64,000 nt of DNA, taken from Pseudomonas sp. ANT_H12B. GTDB lineage: Bacteria > Pseudomonadota > Gammaproteobacteria > Pseudomonadales > Pseudomonadaceae. Below the pieces are notes generated by a model that worked only from the letters and a program-made list of their open reading frames with translations, did not search any database and had not been told where the DNA came from. The DNA lies in contig NZ_VOBI01000012.1 of the NCBI RefSeq assembly GCF_008369325.1, positions 1 through 64,000 of the forward strand, written 5' to 3'. The position numbers and the translations under genes are program-made. Of this stretch, positions 58,149 to 64,000 are shown piece by piece. Numbering within the stretch: position 1 is the stretch's first letter; every line of letters starts with the position of its first letter.

Positions 58149-59774
58149 ATGAGCACAGCACATATCCTTGGCAACCTGTTTCCCGACGCAAGCGACATTC
58201 CGGAAAAATACCGCCTCGACGGCCGGACCGAGCAGCGTGAATACCTGGTCGACGGCGAACTGAAAACCTGGGCCGGGCCCCTCGCCCAGGTTCGTAGCCC
58301 GGTGTACCTGACCGGCGAAAATGGTGACGAACAAGTCATTCTCGGCAGCACACCCCTGCTCGATGCCGACACTGCATTGACCGCCCTCGATGCCGCCGTT
58401 CGTGCCTATGACCGAGGTCAGGGCCTGTGGCCAACGATGCGTGTGGCCGAACGCATCCAGCACGTCGAAACATTCCTTAGGCGCATGCGTGAACAGCGCG
58501 AAGCCGTGGTCAAGTTGCTGATGTGGGAAATCGGCAAGAACCTCAAGGACTCGGAAAAAGAGTTCGACCGTACCTGCGACTACATCGTCGACACCATCAA
58601 CGCCCTCAAGGAACTCGACCGTCGCTCCAGTCGTTTCGAACTGGAACAGGACACCCTCGGCCAGATCCGTCGCGTACCGTTGGGCGTTGCATTGTGCATG
58701 GGACCTTACAACTACCCGCTGAATGAAACCTTCACCACGCTGATTCCGGCGCTGATCATGGGCAACACCGTGGTGTTCAAACCGGCGAAATTGGGCGTGC
58801 TGCTGATTCGTCCGCTGCTGGAAGCCTTCCGCGACAGCTTCCCGGCCGGTGTGATCAATGTGATCTACGGCAGCGGTCGCGAGACCGTCAGCGCGCTGAT
58901 GGCCAGCGGCAAGATCGATATCTTTGCGTTTATCGGCACCAACAAAGCCGCCAGTGACCTGAAAAAACTCCATCCCAGGCCTCACCGCTTGCGTGCGGCG
59001 CTGGGCCTGGATGCGAAAAACCCTGGCATCGTTTTGCCCGAGGTGGACCTGGACAACGCGGTCAGCGAAGCAGTCACCGGCTCGCTGTCGTTCAACGGTC
59101 AACGTTGCACTGCGCTGAAAATCCTTTTCGTCCACGAAGATGTGGTCGACACCTTCATCGAAAAATTCAACGCCAGACTCGCCAGCCTCAAACCCGGCAT
59201 GCCCTGGGACAGCGGTGTGGCGCTGACACCGCTGCCGGAGGCGAGCAAGGTCGATTACCTGCACTCGCTGGTGGCGGATGCCGTGAGCAAAGGCTCCACC
59301 GTGGTCAATCCCAATGGCGGTGAGTCTCGCGCCTCGTTCTTCTACCCGGCCGTGTTGTACCCGGTAACCCCGCAGATGCGCGTCTATCAAGAAGAGCAGT
59401 TCGGCCCCGTGGTACCGATCGTGCCTTACCGCCATCTGGACACGGTGATCGATTACGTCCTGGAATCGGACTTCGGCCAGCAGCTGAGCATCTTCGGCAC
59501 CAACCCGGTGGCGGTCGGCAGGCTGGTGGACACCTTCGCCAACCAGGTCGGCCGGATCAACCTCAACGCCCAGTGCCAACGCGGCCCGGACACCTACCCG
59601 TTCAACGGTCGCAAGAACTCCGCCGAGGGCACGCTGTCGGTACATGATGCGCTGCGAGTGTTTTCAATCCGGACACTGGTCGCGACCAAGTTCCAGGAAA
59701 CCAACAAAGACCTGATCAGCGAGATCATCAGCGGGCGGAGTTCGAGTTTCCTGACCACCGACTACATCTTCTGA
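58149..59774 (+). CDS. gapN: NADP-dependent glyceraldehyde-3-phosphate dehydrogenase (non-phosphorylating)
   Basis: This 541-residue aldehyde dehydrogenase-superfamily enzyme has cofactor segments MGPYNYPLNETFTTL and NTVVFKPAK, and catalytic C320 in SFNGQRCTALK. The position of the usual general-base Glu reads Asp (LGLDAKNPG). It oxidises glyceraldehyde 3-phosphate to 3-phosphoglycerate and makes NADPH. The start at 58149 (MSTAHILGNLFPDA) was chosen over a frame beginning 21 codons earlier. The 289 bases upstream contain no gene. The FUSC gene follows after 47 bases. Confidence 0.9.
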   Translation: MSTAHILGNLFPDASDIPEKYRLDGRTEQREYLVDGELKTWAGPLAQVRSPVYLTGENGDEQVILGSTPLLDADTALTALDAAVRAYDRGQGLWPTMRVAERIQHVETFLRRMREQREAVVKLLMWEIGKNLKDSEKEFDRTCDYIVDTINALKELDRRSSRFELEQDTLGQIRRVPLGVALCMGPYNYPLNETFTTLIPALIMGNTVVFKPAKLGVLLIRPLLEAFRDSFPAGVINVIYGSGRETVSALMASGKIDIFAFIGTNKAASDLKKLHPRPHRLRAALGLDAKNPGIVLPEVDLDNAVSEAVTGSLSFNGQRCTALKILFVHEDVVDTFIEKFNARLASLKPGMPWDSGVALTPLPEASKVDYLHSLVADAVSKGSTVVNPNGGESRASFFYPAVLYPVTPQMRVYQEEQFGPVVPIVPYRHLDTVIDYVLESDFGQQLSIFGTNPVAVGRLVDTFANQVGRINLNAQCQRGPDTYPFNGRKNSAEGTLSVHDALRVFSIRTLVATKFQETNKDLISEIISGRSSSFLTTDYIF

Positions 59775-59821
59775 GGAAACCGAGCCTGAGCACATTCAGA
59801 GACACTCGACTGCCGCCACTG

Positions 59822-60859
59822 ATGCGCCGACTACTGCGTCCGTTGCTGGACCCGTACCGGCGTTATCGCCACGCCAGAGTGATCCATGCGGTGCGCGTGT
59901 CGCTGGGGTTGTTGGCAACGATCCTGCTGACCACCGGGATCAACCTGCCCCACGGTGAGTGGGCGTCGGTGACGATGCTGGTGGTGATCGGCGGCTTGCA
60001 GCATCACGGCAACATCGGCAAAAAAGCCGCCGAGCGCGCCATCGGCACCTTGATCGGGGCCGGTGTCGGCCTTGCGCTGATGGCGCAAGAGGCCTGGCTC
60101 GGAATGCCGTGGCTGACCTATTTCGCGATGGCGGTGGTGTGTGGGTTCTTCTCGTACCACGCCATCGGCAAGGGCGGTTACACCGCGCTGCTGTCGGCGA
60201 TTACCGTGTTCATCGTCGCGGGGCATGGCGACAATCCGGTCACCGACGGGTTGTGGCGCGGGGTCGATATCCTGATCGGCATTGCCCTGGCCTTGGCGTT
60301 TTCCTTCGCCCTGCCGCTCTACGCGGTCTATTCCTGGCGCTACAACCTGGCTGACGCCTTGCGCGACTGCGCGACGCTTTACGGGCGCATCATCAATGGG
60401 CAGCCGGTCACCGATGACGTACACCTCAAAGTCATGGGCCGCCTGAACACAGTGATGGTGCAACTGCGCTCGCTGATGCCGTCGGTGTCCAAGGAAGTGC
60501 GGATCTCCATGACTGAACTCGACGCTATCCAGCGTCATTTGCGGATGTGCGTCAGCACCCTGGAAATCCTCGGCAGCACCCGACCCGATGCCGGCAACCC
60601 TGACGCCATGGCCGATCTGCAATCGGCATTGAAAGCCGAACATCGGCAGATTCGGGTACAGCTGATCGGCATGGCCCGGGCACTGAAATCCGGCGTGTCC
60701 CAGCGCCTCAATCGGCCAATGGACTTGCCGGATGCCAGTCTCGATGCGCCGGTCTACGGCGCGCTGGACGGCTATCGTTTATTGACGCAGCAACTGGCCG
60801 CCAACATCGGCCAGATGCGCCAGCGACTGGCCAAGACCGCGCCGCGGTGGAACATCTGA
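59822..60859 (+). CDS. FUSC-family membrane protein
   Basis: This 345-residue protein has about six membrane segments in its first 175 residues (LGLLATILLTTGINLP, WASVTMLVVIGGLQHHG, LGMPWLTYFAMAVVCGFFSY, ALLSAITVFIVAGHG) and a soluble C-terminal half. The pattern fits FUSC/YccS-type proteins related to aromatic acid exporters; it is shorter than full YccS. Substrate and role are unknown. It converges with 7 bases of spacing on the DMT transporter gene. Confidence 0.85.
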   Translation: MRRLLRPLLDPYRRYRHARVIHAVRVSLGLLATILLTTGINLPHGEWASVTMLVVIGGLQHHGNIGKKAAERAIGTLIGAGVGLALMAQEAWLGMPWLTYFAMAVVCGFFSYHAIGKGGYTALLSAITVFIVAGHGDNPVTDGLWRGVDILIGIALALAFSFALPLYAVYSWRYNLADALRDCATLYGRIINGQPVTDDVHLKVMGRLNTVMVQLRSLMPSVSKEVRISMTELDAIQRHLRMCVSTLEILGSTRPDAGNPDAMADLQSALKAEHRQIRVQLIGMARALKSGVSQRLNRPMDLPDASLDAPVYGALDGYRLLTQQLAANIGQMRQRLAKTAPRWNI

Positions 60860-60866
60860 CGCCTGT

Positions 60867-61760
60867 TTATTGGATAACCGTGCGACGAGACTTCAGGCTC
60901 CAACCCTGCTGCATGCCGGCAGCGGCCAACAGAATCGCGGCGACACCGATCCATTGCAACGGCTCCAGGCGATGACCGAAGGCAAACCAGTCAACGAAAA
61001 TCGCCGCGATCGGATAGATGAACGACAACGCGCCGGTCAGTGCGGTCGGCAGTTTTTGGATCGCGCCATACAGCAACACGTACATTACGCCCGTGTGGAC
61101 GATGCCCAGCGTTACCAGGCTGGCCCACGCGCTCGGTGCTTGCGGCAGCACCGAAAAGTGCGCGAATGGCGCGAGTAACAGCACCCCGGTGGTGACCTGA
61201 ATCAACGCGATCAGATGGGGCGGAGTGCCGGTCAGCCGTTTGATGATCAACGCGGCAATCGCATAAAGAAATGCCGCCCCCAGTGCCAGACCGATGCCCA
61301 TCAGGTAATCGTTGCCGCTTTCGCCCTGCCCGCCATGTGTGCTGACAATCGCCAGCATTCCGAGAAACGAAATGCCCAGCCAGAACAACTTCTGCAGGGT
61401 GATTTTTTCGTTGAGGAACAGCGCGGCCAGCCCCACCAGCATGAACGGTTGAACGTTGTAGACCGCCGTGCCGATGGCAATCGATGCGCGGGAGTAGGAT
61501 GCAAACAACAGCACCCAGTTGCCGACAATCGCCACACCGCTGAGCACGGCCAGCAAGAAAGTGGTGCGGGTCAGAATGCCGAGGCGCAGGAAGCCGAATG
61601 CCGCGCAAATCAGCAACAAGGTGCCGGCACCAAACACGCAGCGCCAGAACACCACGTCCAGCACCGGTTGGCCCGACACCAGCACGAACCAACCGATGGT
61701 CCCGGAAATCAGCATGGCGGCGGTCATTTCAAATGACCCGTGACGAAGTGTTTTGTCCAT
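60867..61760 (-). CDS. EamA/DMT-family exporter
   Basis: This 297-residue protein has ten membrane helices in two EamA halves (FWRCVFGAGTLLLICAAF, MLVGLAALFLNEKITLQKL; then ALGAAFLYAIAALIIKRL and ALTGALSFIYPIAAIFVDW). It should export small metabolites such as amino acids. AGGAG lies seven bases before the ATG at 61760; an ATG at 61763 is the alternative. It is divergent from the Lrp regulator, the usual layout for a regulator and its exporter. Confidence 0.9.
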   Translation of the reverse strand: MDKTLRHGSFEMTAAMLISGTIGWFVLVSGQPVLDVVFWRCVFGAGTLLLICAAFGFLRLGILTRTTFLLAVLSGVAIVGNWVLLFASYSRASIAIGTAVYNVQPFMLVGLAALFLNEKITLQKLFWLGISFLGMLAIVSTHGGQGESGNDYLMGIGLALGAAFLYAIAALIIKRLTGTPPHLIALIQVTTGVLLLAPFAHFSVLPQAPSAWASLVTLGIVHTGVMYVLLYGAIQKLPTALTGALSFIYPIAAIFVDWFAFGHRLEPLQWIGVAAILLAAAGMQQGWSLKSRRTVIQ

Positions 61761-61896
61761 CATCAGACTCCTGTGTTTGAGTCCAAAGTATGCCAATCCG
61801 TCGGGGGGCTTCTCCAGCGCAAAAATCAGGCTAAACTCGACTTCTGCCTTTTTTATCAAGGCGATTTCAATTAACTGCCTAATAGGGGGTTTCGCC

Positions 61897-62334
61897 ATGA
61901 CCGACGACATCGACCAAGTGCTGATCACCGCATTGATGGAAGACTCACGGCGCTCGCTCAAGGCCCTGGCGCACCTCAGCGGCCTGTCCTCGCCCAGCGT
62001 CGCCGAGCGTTTGCGCCGCCTCGAAGAACGTGGCGTGCTCAAAGGCTATACCGTCGAGATCGACCCAAAATGCTTCGGTTATCAACTCCAGGCTATCGTG
62101 CGCATCCGCCCGCTGCCGGGCCAATTGCAGGAAGTGGAGCGGCAGATCCAGGCCATTGCTGAATTTACCGAGTGCGACAAGGTGACCGGTGACGACTGTT
62201 TCATCGCCCGCCTGCATGTGCGCTCGATGGAACAGCTGGACACCCTGCTCGACCGCCTCAACACCCACGCTGAAACCAACACTGCGATCGTCAAGAAGAC
62301 CCCGGTCAAGCGTCGGTTGCCACCGATGGCGTAA
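61897..62334 (+). CDS. Lrp/AsnC-family regulator
   Basis: This 145-residue protein has an N-terminal helix-turn-helix (LKALAHLSGLSSPSVAERL, about 21-40) and a C-terminal RAM ligand domain (about 65-140, TECDKVTGDDCFIARLHV). Such proteins bind amino acids and control transport genes. The ATG at 61897 has GGGGG about ten bases upstream. It faces the DMT exporter with 136 bases between; control of that exporter is inferred. Confidence 0.92.
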   Translation: MTDDIDQVLITALMEDSRRSLKALAHLSGLSSPSVAERLRRLEERGVLKGYTVEIDPKCFGYQLQAIVRIRPLPGQLQEVERQIQAIAEFTECDKVTGDDCFIARLHVRSMEQLDTLLDRLNTHAETNTAIVKKTPVKRRLPPMA

Positions 62335-62358
62335 CCGCTGAACCAAATCGCAGGCAAT

Positions 62359-62384
62359 AAAAAACCCGCCGTAGCGGGTTTTTC
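62359..62384. terminator. bidirectional terminator
   Basis: AACCCGC (62363-62369) pairs with GCGGGTT (62374-62380) around CGTA. An A-run lies before and TTTTT after. It sits between the convergent Lrp and Bax-inhibitor-1 genes. Confidence 0.9.
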
Positions 62385-62399
62385 ACTCAAGGCCTGCGA

Positions 62400-63071
62400 T
62401 TAATCATCGCGGCTCATGATGCCGAACAGCTGCAACAAGCTGATGAACAGGTTGTAGATCGATACATACAGGCTGATGGTCGCCATGATGTAGTTGCGCT
62501 CGCCGCCGTGAATTATGGCGCTGGTCTGGAACAGAATGCAGACCGAGGAAAACAGCACGAAACCTGCGCTGATCGCCAATTGCAGACCGCTGATCTGGAA
62601 GAAGAAGCTGGCAACCACCGCGCCCAGCAACACGAAGAAGCCCGCAGTGATGAAGCCACTGAGGAAACTCATGTCCTTGCGGGAGATCAGCACATAGGCC
62701 GACAGGCCACCGAACACCAGCGCGGTCATCGCGAAGGCGGAACTGACGACTTCAGCACCGCCTTGCATACCCAGGTAGCGGTTGAGGATCGGGCCAAGCA
62801 GGAAACCCATGAAACCGGTCAGGGCAAATGCCGACACCAGGCCCCAGGCAGAATCACGGAGTTTGTTGGTGAGAAAGAAAAGGCCGTAGAAACCGATCAG
62901 CACCACGAAAATGTTCGGGTAGCCGACACGCATCTGCTGAGCCACGAACGCCATCACGCCGCTGAATGCGAGGGTGAGTGCGAGTAAGCCATAAGTGTTG
63001 CGCAGGACGCGGCTAACCTCTAGCTGCTCAGCCTGCACGCTGTTATTAACTGCGTAATCCTGTTCGCGCAT
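62400..63071 (-). CDS. Bax inhibitor-1/YccA-family membrane protein
   Basis: This 223-residue protein has seven hydrophobic helices and family segments LRNTYGLLALTLAFSGVMAF, read as YGLLALTLAFSGVM, FMGFLLGPILNRYL and ATISLYVSIYNLFISLLQLFG near the C-terminus, read as SLYVSIYNLFISLL. YccA relatives modulate the FtsH protease in the inner membrane. AGGAGTGTCGCC precedes the ATG at 63071. Confidence 0.93.
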   Translation of the reverse strand: MREQDYAVNNSVQAEQLEVSRVLRNTYGLLALTLAFSGVMAFVAQQMRVGYPNIFVVLIGFYGLFFLTNKLRDSAWGLVSAFALTGFMGFLLGPILNRYLGMQGGAEVVSSAFAMTALVFGGLSAYVLISRKDMSFLSGFITAGFFVLLGAVVASFFFQISGLQLAISAGFVLFSSVCILFQTSAIIHGGERNYIMATISLYVSIYNLFISLLQLFGIMSRDD

Positions 63072-63148
63072 GGCGACACTCCTGTTGGTTTGAAACGTTC
63101 AGTCGCAAAGATCATAACAGACGCTCTGTAACAAGCTATGGAGAGAGT

Positions 63149-63176
63149 TTGACAGTGTGTTTCATTCAGGTATTAT
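63149..63176 (+). promoter_or_regulatory. sigma-70 promoter of tRNA-Ser
   Basis: TTGACA (63149-63154) and TATTAT (63171-63176) are 16 bases apart. Transcription would begin near 63183, about 12 bases before the tRNA, and GCGCCC just after the -10 resembles a stringent discriminator. Confidence 0.85.
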
Positions 63177-63194
63177 GGCGCCCGCAACGCAAAC

Positions 63195-63282
63195 GGAGGT
63201 GTGGCCGAGTGGTTTAAGGCAACGGTCTTGAAAACCGTCGACTGTAACAGGTCCATGAGTTCGAATCCCATCGCCTCCGCCA
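63195..63282 (+). tRNA. tRNA-Ser(TGA)
   Basis: The 88-base gene starts GGAGGTG, pairs with CGCCTCC at the 3' end and encodes G-CCA. The anticodon stem ACGGT/ACCGT holds CTTGAAA with anticodon TGA at 63229-63231. There is a long variable arm, as in serine tRNAs, and a T loop TTCGAATC. Confidence 0.97.
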
Positions 63283-63292
63283 TATTTGTGCC

Positions 63293-63326
63293 GACAAAGC
63301 CCTGATTATTCAGGGCTTTGTCGTTT
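63293..63326 (+). terminator. terminator of tRNA-Ser
   Basis: GACAAAGCCCTGA pairs perfectly with TCAGGGCTTTGTC around TTAT. GTTT follows. Confidence 0.88.
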
Positions 63327-63513
63327 CTGGCTTTTGAGAATAGTTAACAGCCCATACCCTGGATAAATCGTCGATTTTCGACGAGCGGATACTATTTGAA
63401 TCCCTCTTGGCTTATAGCCCAGCGCGGTAGCAGCGCAAGCCGTATCGCATTGGTCTGCACTGAAAAACGGAATCACGCGCCTGTGGAGCAGCTCGACAAA
63501 ACACGCACATACG

Positions 63514-63540
63514 AAAACGCCGCTCACTGAGCGGCGTTTT
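63514..63540. terminator. bidirectional terminator-like hairpin
   Basis: AAAACGCCGC and GCGGCGTTTT form a perfect 10-bp stem with loop TCACTGA. It probably ends the leftward Lrp/AsnC transcript. Confidence 0.82.
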
Positions 63541-63689
63541 CGTACTGGTTGATGTACATATTTTCGAGATTAGAACGTGGTCATTTCGTACAAATCACTT
63601 CCGCGACTGCCTACACGAATAAAGAAGTCTGAGCGTCTGTTCAAGACAGCCTTACGCGGCTTCAAAAAGGTGATCCACCCCCTGCCCAT

Positions 63690-64000
63690 TCAGTCCTTGA
63701 TCGATTTGGGTATCGCTATACGGCTACTGGTCTTGACCTCGCGCAAGGCCAGACTGGACTGGATGGATGCGATACCCACCTGACGCCTGAGCACCTGCTC
63801 AATGAAATCACCGTAGCTATCTAGATCCTCTGCCAATACTTGCAGCACGTAATCGGCATCCCCGGTGATCTTGTGACAGGACAGCACTTCAGGCAGTTGC
63901 GCAATCACCGCCTCGAAGTCGTCGGGAGCGTGATCGGCGTGGGTTGAAAAACGAATGTGCACGAATGCGATGATATCCAGCCCCAGCATTCGTCGATCAA
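63690..64000 (-). CDS. Lrp/AsnC-family regulator, C-terminal part (cut by window edge)
   Basis: About 103 residues of the RAM ligand-binding domain are visible: MLGLDIIAFVHIRF, FEAVIAQLPEVLSCHKITGD (seen as LPEVLSCHKITGD), ADYVLQVLAEDLDSYGDFI and IASIQSSLALREVK. The frame stays open to 64000 and reads DRR just before the ATG at 63989, so that ATG is internal. The N-terminal helix-turn-helix lies outside the window. It differs from the regulator at 61897. Confidence 0.9.
   Translation of the reverse strand, partial: DRRMLGLDIIAFVHIRFSTHADHAPDDFEAVIAQLPEVLSCHKITGDADYVLQVLAEDLDSYGDFIEQVLRRQVGIASIQSSLALREVKTSSRIAIPKSIKD

Larger units (their letters stand above)
63283..63689. other. gene-free stretch after tRNA-Ser
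   Basis: These 407 bases hold two hairpin terminators (63293-63326 and 63514-63540). A 73-codon leftward frame between them overlaps the stems and has no family likeness. No repeat of the tRNA 3' end was seen, so there is no sign of an integrated element here. Confidence 0.6.

Noticed and set aside
58125..59645. 506-codon open frame opposite gapN
   Set aside because: Antisense shadow of a complete gapN, with low-complexity His/Arg/Gln-rich translation.
63306..63527. 73-codon leftward frame after tRNA-Ser
   Set aside because: It overlaps both terminator hairpins, has no good ribosome site or family likeness.
63195..63689. Integrative element at tRNA-Ser
   Set aside because: No integrase, no direct repeat of the tRNA 3' end, and ordinary chromosomal genes on both sides.

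Overview
The window looks like a chromosomal segment of a fluorescens-group Pseudomonas. The evidence is a uniformly high-GC coding style, Pseudomonas-type gene sets (nfuA-cti-metH, cysI plus a DUF934 gene, a lexA2-imuA-imuB-dnaE2 mutagenesis cassette), and REP/REPIN palindromes of the GTGGGAGCGGGCTTGCCCGC type typical of this group. No phage, plasmid, insertion sequence or CRISPR signature was seen.

Left part (1-31.6 kb). A cobalamin riboswitch precedes cbtB-cbtA-cobE-cobM (cobalt uptake and corrin ring synthesis). Then come nfuA, a frameshifted cti (fatty acid cis/trans isomerase) and the B12-dependent methionine synthase metH, which has a MetR-type site upstream. A 6.6-kb gene encodes a leucine-rich-repeat protein with a NEL-type E3 ubiquitin ligase end, a probable effector of eukaryotic cells. 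After it lie a lone periplasmic binding protein, a 37-residue membrane protein, cysI-DUF934 for sulfite reduction, sohB, a phosphatase, an SCP2 protein and a Tat-exported amidohydrolase. A 5'-truncated glycoside hydrolase remnant abuts a LysR gene, which is followed by a fatty acid hydroxylase/SRPBCC fusion and a strictosidine-synthase-like lactonase. A group of small stress-type proteins (two disordered acidic proteins, a DUF465 protein, a DUF4142 protein) ends this part.

Middle part (31.8-48.1 kb). Six overlapping genes form a Gram-negative stressosome module: rsbR, rsbS, rsbT, an ATPase/PP2C phosphatase fusion, a soluble histidine kinase and a REC-PAS-kinase-REC hybrid. There is no sigma-B gene, so the output is probably a phosphorelay. 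A UvrA2-like ABC ATPase and another PAS hybrid kinase follow on the other strand. The lexA2-imuA-imuB-dnaE2 SOS cassette has a GTAC-N4-GTAC box at its start.

Right part (48.2-64 kb). A leftward cluster runs from a GntR regulator through an AprA-like flavoprotein, a two-cluster ferredoxin, an ABC importer (its binding protein carries a NosL-like tail), a HEAT-repeat protein and a DUF971 protein. It probably imports and reductively processes a small, perhaps sulfur-containing, compound. The rest is general metabolism: a DyP peroxidase with a Gfo/Idh oxidoreductase, gapN, a FUSC protein, a DMT exporter divergent from an Lrp regulator, a Bax-inhibitor-1 protein, tRNA-Ser(TGA), and the C-terminal part of a second Lrp/AsnC regulator cut by the window edge.

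All assignments are from reading translations and motifs. No database search was run.
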